In this document: positions 8,052 to 16,760 of the stretch, in pieces | Layout: every line of letters begins with the position of its first letter | Numbering within the stretch: the stretch's first letter is position 1 | Assembly: GCA_017644005.1 (NCBI GenBank) | Contig: JAEPMJ010000004.1 | Coordinates: 524,180-588,179, forward strand | Origin: Rhizobiaceae bacterium | GTDB taxonomy: Bacteria > Pseudomonadota > Alphaproteobacteria > Rhizobiales > Rhizobiaceae | Length of the DNA stretch: 64,000 nucleotides | Direction: 5' to 3' | Notes under the pieces: generated by a model | What the model saw: the letters and a program-made list of their open reading frames with translations, nothing else | Databases searched by the model: none | Told to the model about the DNA's origin: nothing | Made by a program: the position numbers and the translations under genes

Positions 8052-8969
8052 ATGAGCGAAGTCGATTCTGTGATGCTGAATTTCAGCCCCGGAAGCCTGA
8101 TGCTTCTCAACGGAATCCTCGCCATCGTGATGTTCGGTGTGGCGCTTGACCTGACATTGAGCGATTTCCGCCGCCTGCTCGACACACCGCGCGCGCTTCT
8201 GTTGGGTTTTTTTTCGCAGTTCCTGTTTTTGCCGGCGGCCACCTTTCTTCTGGTGCTCGCACTGCGGCCGGCGCCCAGCATGGCGCTGGGCATGATGCTG
8301 GTCGCCGCATGTCCGGGCGGCAACATTTCCAATTTCATAACGCACAGGGCGGGGGGCAATACGGCGCTTTCGGTCAGTCTCACAGCGGTCGCAACCGTGT
8401 GCGCGACTATCATGACGCCGTTCAATCTGGCTTTCTGGGGCAGCCTGTATGCGCCGACGTTGCCCCTCTTGACCGAGACCAGCGTTTCACCTTTCGAGAT
8501 GGCGTGGACGGTGGCTATTCTGCTCGTCTTCCCGCTCATTATCGGTATGACGATCAATGCACGCTTCCCGGCGTTCTCGGCGCGCATTCGCGGCACCATG
8601 CGCGTTCTTTCGATGGTCATCTTTGCCGGCTTCGTGATCGGCGCGCTCGCGGCGAACTGGCAGCATTTCATCAACTATGTGAGCCTGGTGGCCGGGCTGG
8701 TGCTGCTCCACAACGCCATCGCGCTTGGCGGCGGCTATGGCATCGCTTGGGCCGGCGGTTTGACGGAGTATGACCGCCGGGCCGTTTCGATCGAAACCGG
8801 AATCCAGAATTCGGGCCTCGGACTGATTCTCATTTTCAATTTCTTCGGCGGTCTCGGCGGCATGGCGATAGTAGCAGCCTGGTGGGGTGTGTGGCACATT
8901 CTTTCCGGCCTGGCTCTGGCGGCGTGGTTCGGCCGTCGCCCCATCAGTACGCGCGGCGCGGCAGCATGA
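8052..8969 (+). CDS. BASS-family (bile acid:sodium symporter-like) transporter
   Basis: A 305-residue membrane protein with about nine hydrophobic segments. The sodium-site signatures of the family are recognisable: VAACPGGNISN in the first crossing helix and SIETGIQNSGLGL in the second. Start is the ATG at 8052 after a GGGGAAG ribosome site; upstream in-frame codons are in the shared intergenic region with fumarase and are unlikely. Family members take up organic anions such as pyruvate, pantoate or bile acids with Na+. The neighbouring fumarase suggests, without proof, an organic acid. Confidence 0.88.
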   Translation: MSEVDSVMLNFSPGSLMLLNGILAIVMFGVALDLTLSDFRRLLDTPRALLLGFFSQFLFLPAATFLLVLALRPAPSMALGMMLVAACPGGNISNFITHRAGGNTALSVSLTAVATVCATIMTPFNLAFWGSLYAPTLPLLTETSVSPFEMAWTVAILLVFPLIIGMTINARFPAFSARIRGTMRVLSMVIFAGFVIGALAANWQHFINYVSLVAGLVLLHNAIALGGGYGIAWAGGLTEYDRRAVSIETGIQNSGLGLILIFNFFGGLGGMAIVAAWWGVWHILSGLALAAWFGRRPISTRGAAA

Positions 8970-9044
8970 GTTGCTCACCGCGGCGAAATTGCATCACGTT
9001 TTCGCGAAAAGCGCTGCATTTCAGCCATGCGGACATATTCGACC

Positions 9045-9073
9045 TTAACGCTCAGGCAATCGGCACGTATGAT
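9045..9073 (+). promoter_or_regulatory. Sigma-70-type promoter for the L,D-transpeptidase
   Basis: TTAACG (9045-9050), a 17-bp spacer and TATGAT (9068-9073) form a good housekeeping promoter. The start of transcription would lie near 9080, leaving a leader of about 65 bases before the ATG at 9145. Confidence 0.5.
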
Positions 9074-9144
9074 TGCCGCATATCTGCTTCGCAAATTCAG
9101 GCAACGGACTTTATGGGCCGGATTACGGTCGGATTGGGTGATCG

Positions 9145-11067
9145 ATGAGACTTTTCGCCAAACGCGGATTGGTGGCTGCAACGGCTGTCGTTTCCGGAAT
9201 GGTTATGCTGGGGACGCAGCAGGCATCCGCAGAAACGCTTTTTGAACGCCTTTTCGGCGGAAAGCGGATCAAGCGGGCCGAGCAGGTCGAGCCGGAACCG
9301 AAGAAGGTCGTTATCGCGCGCGTCTCGTCGCCCCAGTACTACAATTACAAGGTCGACCCGCTCGTCAGCGTGGATTTTGCGGCTCTTATCAGCACGCTTG
9401 AAGATGGCGATTTAGATACTCAACGCGCCTCAGCGGGTGAAGTTGTCCTTGCATCGGTATCCGATCCCGCCGAGGCAACACCTGCAATCATATTGCCAGA
9501 GATGGATGGCGGCGCAGGCAAGTTCGCAGATGCGATCAGCAGCTTGCAGGCTTTCGATCTGATGGCAGAGAAAGAAATCGCAGATGCGATTGTGGCCCAT
9601 TACGGCGCCGATCCCGAGTTCATCTGGGTACGTGACGGCAAGCCCAACCATCGCGCGGAAGAGGCGCTTGCGGTGCTTGCCGAAGCGCCTGAGCACGGGC
9701 TCGTGGCCGAGGAGTATCTTGTACCGTCAATCGACAGGCCGGCAGGCGAGGGCGAAGCCATCGACCCGACCTTGCGCCTGGCGCAGTTCGAGATGACGCT
9801 GTCGGCCCGTGTGTTGCGCTACATGCGTGACGCCAACGGTGGTCGCGTCGATCCGAACCGCATTTCAGGTTATCACGATTTTGATCTGAAGACGCTGGAT
9901 TTGGGCCATGTACTGGAAGTGCTCGGCGACACATTCGCCGTTCGCACCTACATGGAATCGGTCCATCCTGAAAACAGCGCCTATGCTGCGCTCAAGGCCG
10001 AACTGGCCGAGCTGCGGTCCAGCCAGGAAAAAGCCATCGTCGTGTCGCCCGACCTTTTCCTGCGCGCCGGTCAGTCGTCTCCCGAATTCACCAAGCTGCT
10101 CAAGATCATCGACCGCGACGCGGATGAGGCGTTCCGGACTGAATTTGGCGAATTGCTTGCTGCAAACATAGATAGCGAAACCTATTCGCAGGAACTGGTG
10201 CCTCTCATCAAAGCCGCGCAGAAAAAGGCCGGCGTCGGCGCCGACGGCGTTATTGGTCCGCGTACTGTCGGGGCGATTGCAGGCGATTCCAAGGCCGATC
10301 GCGTCGAGAAGGTGCAGATAGCGATGGAGCAGTTGCGCTGGCTTCCGTCCCAGTTCGGCGACCGGCACGTTTTCATCAATGTAGCGGAGTTCAAGGTACG
10401 CTATTTTGAGGACGGCGCAGAGAAGCTGGCGATGAAGACTGTTGTGGGCCAGCGCGGCAAGCAAACGAATTTTTTCTACGACGAAATCGAATATGTTGAA
10501 TTTCATCCCTATTGGGGCGTGCCGCGCTCGATACTCGTCAACAAATATCTGCCGAAGCTGGTCAACGATCCGGGTTATCTCGACCGAATAGGTTATGAGG
10601 TTTCGGATGGCTCGGGACGGCGCGTGTCGTCTTCGTCGGTCAACTGGGCCGCTTATGGTGCGCGGCCACCCTTTGACGTCAGGCAGCCGCCAGGACCGAA
10701 GAACGCGCTCGGGGAGATGAAGATCATGTTCCCCAACAAGCACGCGATCTACATGCATGATACACCTGAGAAATACCTCTTCGACCGTGAAAACCGGGCC
10801 TATTCCAGCGGCTGTGTAAGGCTGGAAGACCCGCGTGCGATGGCTGCTGCGGTGCTGAACTGGGATCGGGAAAAGGTTGTCGAGCGCTTGAAGAGCGGGC
10901 GCGGAAAGGAAGAACTTGCCAGCAAGATCCCGGTCTACGTCTCCTATTTCACGGCCTGGCCGGATTCGAGCGGTCGTGTGAACTACGCGCCCGACATTTA
11001 CAATCGCGACAGCTACATGCTGAAAGCGATGAACAAGATCGACGAAATGCGCGTTCCAAGCACCTGA
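9145..11067 (+). CDS. Exported L,D-transpeptidase (YkuD domain, LdtD/YcbB-like)
   Basis: A 640-residue exported protein. A signal peptide (basic MRLFAKR start, cleavage probably after QASA) is followed by a scaffold region, a peptidoglycan-binding-like segment near residues 350-385 (AGVGADGVIGPRTVGAIAG) and a YkuD catalytic domain near 415-570. The catalytic pair is H538 (MHDTP) and C557 in SSGCVRLEDP. Enzymes of this layout make 3-3 peptidoglycan cross-links or attach proteins to the wall; rhizobia depend heavily on 3-3 links for polar growth. It has its own promoter and a strong terminator (11094-11120). Confidence 0.94.
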   Translation: MRLFAKRGLVAATAVVSGMVMLGTQQASAETLFERLFGGKRIKRAEQVEPEPKKVVIARVSSPQYYNYKVDPLVSVDFAALISTLEDGDLDTQRASAGEVVLASVSDPAEATPAIILPEMDGGAGKFADAISSLQAFDLMAEKEIADAIVAHYGADPEFIWVRDGKPNHRAEEALAVLAEAPEHGLVAEEYLVPSIDRPAGEGEAIDPTLRLAQFEMTLSARVLRYMRDANGGRVDPNRISGYHDFDLKTLDLGHVLEVLGDTFAVRTYMESVHPENSAYAALKAELAELRSSQEKAIVVSPDLFLRAGQSSPEFTKLLKIIDRDADEAFRTEFGELLAANIDSETYSQELVPLIKAAQKKAGVGADGVIGPRTVGAIAGDSKADRVEKVQIAMEQLRWLPSQFGDRHVFINVAEFKVRYFEDGAEKLAMKTVVGQRGKQTNFFYDEIEYVEFHPYWGVPRSILVNKYLPKLVNDPGYLDRIGYEVSDGSGRRVSSSSVNWAAYGARPPFDVRQPPGPKNALGEMKIMFPNKHAIYMHDTPEKYLFDRENRAYSSGCVRLEDPRAMAAAVLNWDREKVVERLKSGRGKEELASKIPVYVSYFTAWPDSSGRVNYAPDIYNRDSYMLKAMNKIDEMRVPST

Positions 11068-11093
11068 CGCGCGCCGCAATCCACGCTGAGAAA

Positions 11094-11120
11094 CCCGGCA
11101 CGATGCCGGGTTTTTCTTTT
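11094..11120 (+). terminator. Rho-independent terminator after the L,D-transpeptidase
   Basis: A perfect 7-bp stem CCCGGCA / TGCCGGG with the loop CGA is followed by TTTTTCTTTT. It lies 27 bp beyond the stop codon. Confidence 0.9.
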
Positions 11121-11167
11121 GCGATCTGAAGGCGGCGATGACCTTATTGCCGATGCAACTGGCGCGC

Positions 11168-11196
11168 TTGACTTGGTCAAGGGCCGCACCTTATAT
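11168..11196 (+). promoter_or_regulatory. Strong promoter for tRNA-Val
   Basis: TTGACT (11168-11173), 17-bp spacer, TTATAT (11191-11196) followed by a G+C-rich start region. This closely fits the rhizobial consensus CTTGAC-N17-CTATAT. The tRNA begins 28 bp further on. Confidence 0.75.
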
Positions 11197-11224
11197 CCCG
11201 CTTCCGGTCGCGGAAGCGCCATCG

Positions 11225-11299
11225 GGGCGATTAGCTCAGCGGGAGAGCACACCCTTCACACGGGTGGGGTCGCTGGTTCAATCCCAGCATCGCCCACCA
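11225..11299 (+). tRNA. tRNA-Val (anticodon CAC)
   Basis: Cloverleaf: acceptor GGGCGAT / ATCGCCC, D arm GCTC...GAGC, anticodon stem CACCC / GGGTG with loop TTCACAC (anticodon CAC, reads GUG), T arm GCTGG-TTCAATC-CCAGC, discriminator A and an encoded CCA. No duplicated 3' end or integrase gene nearby, so it is not in use as an integration site here. Confidence 0.98.
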
Positions 11300-11340
11300 T
11301 TCCCCTATTCAGCCATTCGGGATCTCGTCCGCGCCGAACG

Positions 11341-12024
11341 TCAGTTCGCCACCGAGTGCAGAAGCCTGCCTACCAGTTGCTCGGTCAATTCGTCGAAATG
11401 CGAAATGACATGCGAGGGATCGAAATTGCTGACATGGCGGTCGGTGTAGCCGAAATCGACGGCAACCACCGGAATGCCGGCGGCGATGGCGGTTTTGATG
11501 TCGGTTTCGGAATCGCCGACCATGATTGCCCGATCCGGGAATCCACCCGCCGCTTCTATGGTGAGCGTCAGATGACGAGGGTCCGGTTTGCGGTGGGCGA
11601 AGGTGTCTTGGCCGCAAATCGCCTTGAACCGGTCGCGCAAGCCGAGGCTCCCGAGCAGTTCGACCGACATGCCTTCATATTTGTTGGTGCAAACCGCGAA
11701 GGAAAAACCCGCATCCGAAAATCTGTCCAGCGCCTCCGGCACCCCCGGATAAGGCCGCGACCTGCCAGGCATGTTTGCCGAATAATGCTCGAGGAATACG
11801 TCGAACAGCTTTGCGAGCGTGGGTTTGGTCAGTTCGAGCTGCCGTGCCTCGAATGCGCGTTCGATCATCACTTTGGCGCCCATGCCGACCAGGCGCCTGA
11901 TGTCGGCACCGTCGACCGGTTCCATATCGACGGTCGCCAGGGTGTGATTGAGACTGTCGAGCAGGTCCGGGGCGGTATCGACCAGGGTTCCGTCGAGGTC
12001 GAACACGATGATCGGCGCTGTCAT
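11341..12024 (-). CDS. gph: Phosphoglycolate phosphatase, HAD superfamily
   Basis: A 227-residue HAD hydrolase: motif [16 protein letters not shown], a cap domain, motif II in CTNKYEG, and motifs III/IV in HRKPDP...IMVGDSETD. This matches Gph, which removes phosphate from 2-phosphoglycolate formed in DNA repair and oxygenation. The start is the ATG at 12024 after GGGAG; a longer frame upstream adds an unlikely leader. It ends 42 bp past the tRNA-Val gene and points towards it, divergent from rpiA. Confidence 0.92.
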   Translation of the reverse strand: MTAPIIVFDLDGTLVDTAPDLLDSLNHTLATVDMEPVDGADIRRLVGMGAKVMIERAFEARQLELTKPTLAKLFDVFLEHYSANMPGRSRPYPGVPEALDRFSDAGFSFAVCTNKYEGMSVELLGSLGLRDRFKAICGQDTFAHRKPDPRHLTLTIEAAGGFPDRAIMVGDSETDIKTAIAAGIPVVAVDFGYTDRHVSNFDPSHVISHFDELTEQLVGRLLHSVAN

Positions 12025-12173
12025 TTCTGCTCCCGTTATGGACGGGCAAGGCGATAGCGTGGCTTTTCGTGCCGGGCAAGTTTGCACGGCATTGGCGTGG
12101 AAAGTTTTGGCGCTTGTTGCCAAAGATGTTAACCAGCGCGCCGCTCGAATCACATTTTTCACGACAGGCAGTC

Positions 12174-12875
12174 ATGGATCCCAAAACGCTCAAGATCGAA
12201 GCCGCGCGCGCCGCGCTGGCTTATGTCGAAGACGGAATGAAGCTCGGCATCGGCACCGGCTCAACGGCGGAAGAGTTCGTGCGGCTCTTGGCGACGCGAG
12301 TGGGTGAGGGCCTCAATGTCATTGGAGTGCCGACTTCGGAACGCACCGCGGCGCTTTGCGGCGAACTCGGCGTGCCGCTGACGACGCTCGACGAGGAACC
12401 GGCACTCGATCTGGTGATCGATGGTGCAGACGAGATCGATCCACAGCTTTCCCTCATAAAGGGCGGCGGTGGTGCGCTCTTGCGCGAAAAGATCGTCGCT
12501 GCCGCATCACGGCGCATGGTCGTCATTGCGGACAAGAGCAAGCTGGTTTCCGAACTGGGCGCATTTCCGTTGCCGGTCGAAGTCAACCGCTTCGGATTGA
12601 AAGCGACCGAGCTGGCGATTTCAGCCGCTGTGGCGGGTCTGGGCCTTAACTGTGACTTCGGTTTGCGGATGACTGGCAGCGAGCCATTTGTTACAGACGG
12701 CGGCCACTTGATAATTGACGCATCTTTTGGCCGCATTCGGGATGCAAGAGCGCTTTCCGAAGCCCTCCACGCCATACCTGGCGTGGTGGAGCATGGTCTT
12801 TTTCTGGGGCTGGCGGATGTGGCGATCGTTGCCGCTGAAAGCGGAATTGAGACGATCACGGCAAACCGTCACTAG
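12174..12875 (+). CDS. rpiA: Ribose-5-phosphate isomerase A
   Basis: Interconverts ribose-5-phosphate and ribulose-5-phosphate in the pentose phosphate pathway. The 233-residue product carries the phosphate loop [15 protein letters not shown], the DGADEID motif and [13 protein letters not shown] with the catalytic Lys, all intact. The start at ATG 12174 agrees with the family N terminus ([15 protein letters not shown]). It is followed after 15 bp by a DUF2059 gene on the same strand, so the two are likely co-transcribed. Confidence 0.96.
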   Translation: MDPKTLKIEAARAALAYVEDGMKLGIGTGSTAEEFVRLLATRVGEGLNVIGVPTSERTAALCGELGVPLTTLDEEPALDLVIDGADEIDPQLSLIKGGGGALLREKIVAAASRRMVVIADKSKLVSELGAFPLPVEVNRFGLKATELAISAAVAGLGLNCDFGLRMTGSEPFVTDGGHLIIDASFGRIRDARALSEALHAIPGVVEHGLFLGLADVAIVAAESGIETITANRH

Positions 12876-12890
12876 GGAGTATTCACTACT

Positions 12891-13454
12891 ATGCATCTGG
12901 CCATTCGCGCCCGTACCGTTTTCGCCGCATTTGCCACGTCGGCGATGTTAGCATTTGCGTCGCCCGCATTGTCGCAGGACGTTTCAGAGAGCCACCTCAA
13001 AGCGGCGCGCGCCGCGATCGATGCGCTGACATCGACGCAACAATATGATGGCGTTCTGCCGCAGGCCGCACAGGCGTTGAAGCAGGAGCTGATTCAGAAG
13101 AACCCCGACCTTGGCTCAATGATCAGCAACGTCGTTGATGAAGAGACGCTGGCGCTTGCGCCGCGCCGAGGCGATCTGGAGCGCGAAGCAGCACAGATCT
13201 ACGCCAAGATATTTACTGAACAGCAACTTCAGGAAATGACGGCATTCTATGAGTCGGAAACCGGCAAGAAGCTGCTTGAGGACGGCGCTCTGGTTGCGCG
13301 TCAGGTTCATGAGGCCGCCGGTATCTGGCAGCGCGGCCTCGCGCGCGATCTTGCGCAGAGTGTCGGTGCCAGAGTGCAGGCGATAATCGACGCCAATGCA
13401 GACAAAGCACCTGCTGGCGGCGAGGCACCGGCCGCGCCGGAGAGCTCGAACTAG
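12891..13454 (+). CDS. Exported DUF2059 domain protein
   Basis: A 187-residue protein with a clear Sec signal peptide (TVFAAFATSAMLAFASPALS, cut after ALS or AQD) and a DUF2059 helical domain marked by QLQEMTAFYESETGKKLLE. The C terminus is Ala/Pro-rich. Homologues are periplasmic and common in Alphaproteobacteria; the function is not known. It sits between rpiA and gor and is followed by a strong terminator. Confidence 0.88.
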   Translation: MHLAIRARTVFAAFATSAMLAFASPALSQDVSESHLKAARAAIDALTSTQQYDGVLPQAAQALKQELIQKNPDLGSMISNVVDEETLALAPRRGDLEREAAQIYAKIFTEQQLQEMTAFYESETGKKLLEDGALVARQVHEAAGIWQRGLARDLAQSVGARVQAIIDANADKAPAGGEAPAAPESSN

Positions 13455-13490
13455 CACTTCTGAGACAGTGTTGAATTTTTCGAAACCGAA

Positions 13491-13521
13491 AGCCCGGCGC
13501 CCGCGCCGGGCTTTCTTTTTG
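13491..13521 (+). terminator. Rho-independent terminator after rpiA-DUF2059
   Basis: A perfect 10-bp stem AAGCCCGGCG / CGCCGGGCTT with a CCCG loop is followed by TCTTTTT. It separates the DUF2059 gene from gor. Confidence 0.92.
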
Positions 13522-13583
13522 CCGCCCACGTGCCTAGATCGTGCGCTCCACCATCTCTTCGCCGCGACCACGGGAGACCCTTG

Positions 13584-14972
13584 ATGGCCAGTTACGATTA
13601 CGATCTCTTCGTCATTGGCGGAGGCTCCGGCGGCGTGAGGGCAGGGCGCGTTGCAGCTTCGCTGGGAAAGCGCGTCGCGGTTGCGGAGGAATATCGCTTC
13701 GGCGGTACCTGCGTCATTCGCGGCTGCGTTCCCAAGAAGCTCTTTGTCTATGCGTCTCAATTTGCGGAACATTTCGAAGATGCGGGAGGGTACGGCTGGT
13801 CGGTCGAGAGGCCGACATTCGACTGGCCAACGCTCATAGCCAACAAGGACAGGGAAATTGCCCGGCTGGAAGCCGCCTACCGTTCCGGGCTCGACAACGC
13901 AAAAGCCGAGATGATCGACAGCCGTGCCGTGCTGGTCGACGATCATCATGTGCGGATCGTCGCCGAAGGCCGGGTGGTGAGCGCGGAAACGATTCTGATC
14001 GCAACGGGCGGGCGACCCAACCCGCACCAGGCACTGCCGGGGCGTGAAAACTGTATCAGTTCGAACGAGGCGTTCCATCTTGCGGAGCTGCCGCGCAGCA
14101 TTGCCATCGAAGGCGGAGGTTATATCGCGGTCGAATTCGCCAATATCTTCCATGGCCTCGGTGTCGAAACGACGCTTATCTATCGCGGCAAGGAAATCCT
14201 CGGCCGCTTCGACATGGATGTGCGACGCGCGCTGCACGAGGAGATGGAGAAGAAGGGTATTCGCATCCTGTGCCAGTCGGTCGCCATCGGGGTTGACAAG
14301 CAGGCGGATGGCACGCTGGCGGTACATCTCAACACAGGCGACACATTGCAGGTCGAGCAGATGATGCTCGCCATCGGCCGGCTGCCGAATACCGAAGGTC
14401 TCGGGCTCGAGGCTGCTGGCGTGGAGGTCGGTCGGACCGGCGAAATCCTGGTGGACGAATATTCACGTACGAATGTCGCGAACATTTATGCGATCGGCGA
14501 CGTGACAAACCGCGTACAGCTCACACCGGTCGCGATCCACGAAGCCATGTGCCTTATCGACACCCTCTACCGCGGCAAGCCGACCAGCCCGGATCACGAG
14601 GCGATCCCGACCGCAGTGTTTTCGCAGCCCGAAATCGGTACGGTCGGCCTGTCGGAAGACGCCGCTTCGGTACAGTATGACGAACTCGAAATTTATCTCG
14701 CGCGTTTCCGGCCGATGCGGCATACGCTCTCTGGCCGCGATGAGAGAATGGTGATGAAACTCGTCGTCGATGGCGAGAGCCGGAAAGTGCTCGGAGCACA
14801 TGTTTTGGGCCCTGACGCGGGGGAGATGGCACAGCTTCTGGGCATACCGATCAAAGCGGGGCTGACCAAAGACGATTTCGACCGCACGATGGCATTGCAT
14901 CCCTCGGCCGCGGAGGAGCTGGTGACGATGTATCAGCCGACCTATCGCGTGAAAAACGGCCAGAGAGTTTAA
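13584..14972 (+). CDS. gor: Glutathione-disulfide reductase
   Basis: NADPH-dependent flavoenzyme that reduces GSSG to GSH in the cytosol. The 462-residue protein has the FAD-binding GGGSGGVRAGR, the redox-active disulfide motif GGTCVIRGCVPKK, the FAD motif YAIGDVT and the interface motif LHPSAAEELVTMYQP with the active-site His of the partner subunit. The ATG at 13584 follows GGGAGACC and gives the usual family length. It is convergent with the hydrolase at 14978, with only five bases between stops. Confidence 0.96.
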   Translation: MASYDYDLFVIGGGSGGVRAGRVAASLGKRVAVAEEYRFGGTCVIRGCVPKKLFVYASQFAEHFEDAGGYGWSVERPTFDWPTLIANKDREIARLEAAYRSGLDNAKAEMIDSRAVLVDDHHVRIVAEGRVVSAETILIATGGRPNPHQALPGRENCISSNEAFHLAELPRSIAIEGGGYIAVEFANIFHGLGVETTLIYRGKEILGRFDMDVRRALHEEMEKKGIRILCQSVAIGVDKQADGTLAVHLNTGDTLQVEQMMLAIGRLPNTEGLGLEAAGVEVGRTGEILVDEYSRTNVANIYAIGDVTNRVQLTPVAIHEAMCLIDTLYRGKPTSPDHEAIPTAVFSQPEIGTVGLSEDAASVQYDELEIYLARFRPMRHTLSGRDERMVMKLVVDGESRKVLGAHVLGPDAGEMAQLLGIPIKAGLTKDDFDRTMALHPSAAEELVTMYQPTYRVKNGQRV

Positions 14973-14977
14973 GCAGT

Positions 14978-15892
14978 CTAACCAGCCTGGCCCATCGTCA
15001 TGTGTTTGCCCTCGAGCAGCCAGGCGATGAATTGCGGCCACAGCGTTTCGGCAAAGCGCGAGCGGAAGAAGCCCAGGTGTCCGATCTCGTCGGCTCCGCC
15101 GTCTTGGGGCGACAGCCATCGCGTTTCGACGGGTGCATTGCTGTAATAGCTCATGAGCTTGGCCGTCGCGCGCGGGTTTCCCCACGGATCGTCACTCATG
15201 CCAAGGGTGAGAATCGGCGTTGTCACCGTCGCTATGCGCGAAACCTCCGGAACCTGCGGATCGCCGAAGAAATACTCCGGATGCCTGCACCATCTGGCCC
15301 AGTCGCGAAAACAGGAGGAGGGTATCGGCTCGCCAAGCCCCATCCAGCGCGGCATGCTGGAAAAAAGATATGAAACCGGAACGCCGACCAGGTTCATGCG
15401 CGCCCAGACTGTCGGATCGTCGAGCAATGCATGATAGCCGGACATCGTTGCGACCATGCCGTAGCGTTCGAAGCGTTCCGCAATGCCGCTCAGGCCGAGC
15501 GCCTGGCCACCGAATGACTGGCCCACACCGACCATAGGGTGTGTCGGGGCGACCGCGTCCAGCTTTGCCGCTGCCGCCGGAAGGTCGAGCAGGGCCCAGT
15601 CGCGATAATTGAGGCGTTTGCGCCACCCGCGCGGCGGCGTCGAACCGCCAACACCGCGATAATCGTAGACCATGGCGGCCCGCGCGCCGGAGGCAACGCA
15701 TGCTCTGGCGAAATTCACATAGAGCCCGCGCGGAACCGCCGTCGCCCCCGAAACAAGGACCATCGGCCCTTGGCCGGCGCCCTGGAAGACGGTGGCGGCC
15801 AAAGGGAAGCCGTCCGACGTTTCCACGATGACTTCGGCACCGGCCTTGATTTCCTCTCGTTCGGAGGCGGTCCTTTGCGGCTGATCGAGCAT
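14978..15892 (-). CDS. Alpha/beta hydrolase (LiuR-like operator upstream)
   Basis: A 304-residue hydrolase of the type often annotated as serine aminopeptidase S33 domain protein: AMVYDYRGVGGSTPP, nucleophile elbow GVGQSFGGQA and a His in DEIGHLGFFR. I chose the ATG at 15892 (MLDQPQRT), after a CGGGG site, because the longer frame starting at 15958 would begin upstream of the promoter described at 15921-15951. The substrate is unknown; a LiuR-type operator would point to acyl-CoA or branched-chain amino acid breakdown. Confidence 0.82.
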   Translation of the reverse strand: MLDQPQRTASEREEIKAGAEVIVETSDGFPLAATVFQGAGQGPMVLVSGATAVPRGLYVNFARACVASGARAAMVYDYRGVGGSTPPRGWRKRLNYRDWALLDLPAAAAKLDAVAPTHPMVGVGQSFGGQALGLSGIAERFERYGMVATMSGYHALLDDPTVWARMNLVGVPVSYLFSSMPRWMGLGEPIPSSCFRDWARWCRHPEYFFGDPQVPEVSRIATVTTPILTLGMSDDPWGNPRATAKLMSYYSNAPVETRWLSPQDGGADEIGHLGFFRSRFAETLWPQFIAWLLEGKHMTMGQAG

Positions 15893-15920
15893 GCCAAACC
15901 CCGGGATTCTATCTACGTGA

Positions 15921-15951
15921 AACGTACCATTGACGTGAACGTCAAAGTCAA
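15921..15951 (-). promoter_or_regulatory. MerR/LiuR-like operator inside a 19-bp promoter spacer
   Basis: The perfect dyad TTGACGT-TC-ACGTCAA (15945-15930 on the minus strand) lies between a -35 TTGACT (15951-15946) and a -10 TACGTT (15926-15921), with a 19-bp spacer. The dyad resembles the site reported for LiuR, the MerR-family regulator of leucine/isovalerate and fatty-acid catabolism in proteobacteria, and the long spacer fits a MerR regulator. Confidence 0.55.
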
Positions 15952-16017
15952 TATCCATCCGCGCGGAATCTATCGTGGGTGCTTGCGTATGTGCGCCAAC
16001 GGGCTAGCTTGGTTGCG

Positions 16018-16647
16018 ATGGGCGAGAAACCACCGGTCGATATGCGCGTTCCAGAGGGGCCTCTCGTGGCCTATTTCGGCTACGGCTCGCTGGTTAACCG
16101 GGCGACGCTGCGCACCCGGATCGTCTCAGCAGTTCCTGCGCGGCTTCGCGGCTGGCGGCGATTGTGGCGCACGCGGCCTGACATGCCCGGTTTTCCTGCG
16201 GCATTGCTGACGGTGGAAGCGGCGGAAGGCGAGGGGTGCGACGGACTTCTGGTGTTCGACCGGGTGGAGAACCTCGCCGCAGTTGACCTTCGCGAAGCGC
16301 GCTACCGTCGTGTCGCAATCGGCCGCGGGGCGATCGAGACGGAAGCTCCGCTGCCGGCGGATTTCGAGGCTTACGTATATGTCGCGCAGGCGGATCTGCC
16401 GCCACATCCGCGACCGACGATGATCCTACAGTCTTATCTCGACGCGGTTATGCAGGGATTTCATGCCGAGCATGGTGAAGCGGGTTTGATCAGATTTGTA
16501 CGTGAGACTGGAAGTTTCGATTTTCCCATCCTCCGCGACAGGATGGCGCCGCATTATCCGCGCAGTGTTGTACTTACCGATACCGAACAGTCGCTTTTTG
16601 ACGATCTTCTCAGCCGTAACGGGGCAAAATTCAGCGACGCTGCGTGA
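16018..16647 (+). CDS. Gamma-glutamylcyclotransferase-like protein
   Basis: A 209-residue protein of the GGCT/AIG2-like fold: the substrate loop YFGYGSLVN near the N terminus (YGSL replaces the common YGSN) and the region LREARYRRVAI, which places the expected catalytic Glu. Relatives form 5-oxoproline from gamma-glutamyl amines or glutathione. The ATG at 16018 has a weak ribosome site; GTG/ATG codons a few residues either side are possible. The nearby glutathione reductase gene makes a role in glutathione turnover attractive, but that is only context. Confidence 0.75.
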   Translation: MGEKPPVDMRVPEGPLVAYFGYGSLVNRATLRTRIVSAVPARLRGWRRLWRTRPDMPGFPAALLTVEAAEGEGCDGLLVFDRVENLAAVDLREARYRRVAIGRGAIETEAPLPADFEAYVYVAQADLPPHPRPTMILQSYLDAVMQGFHAEHGEAGLIRFVRETGSFDFPILRDRMAPHYPRSVVLTDTEQSLFDDLLSRNGAKFSDAA

Positions 16648-16669
16648 ATCAAATCGGCCGATTAGCGTC

Positions 16670-16698
16670 TGGAACGCCTGCGGTGCTTCCTGTATAGA
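16670..16698 (+). promoter_or_regulatory. Possible promoter of the DAHP synthase gene
   Basis: TGGAAC (16670-16675), a 17-bp spacer and TATAGA (16693-16698). Transcription would start near 16705, immediately before the hairpin at 16710-16733. Confidence 0.4.
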
Positions 16699-16709
16699 GC
16701 CGGATTCCA

Positions 16710-16733
16710 TGGGCGGTTTCCGTTTGCCGCCCA
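16710..16733 (+). promoter_or_regulatory. Leader hairpin upstream of DAHP synthase
   Basis: TGGGCGG and CCGCCCA (7-bp perfect stem, 10-nt loop) lie in the predicted leader, about 28 bp before the ATG. No run of T follows, so it is not a simple terminator. Confidence 0.4.
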
Positions 16734-16760
16734 CGATACACAGTGAGTGATGGTGTCGAT

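Noticed and set aside
11225..11340. tRNA-Val as a possible phage or island attachment site
   Set aside because: No integrase, no repeated tRNA 3' end and normal chromosomal genes on both sides.
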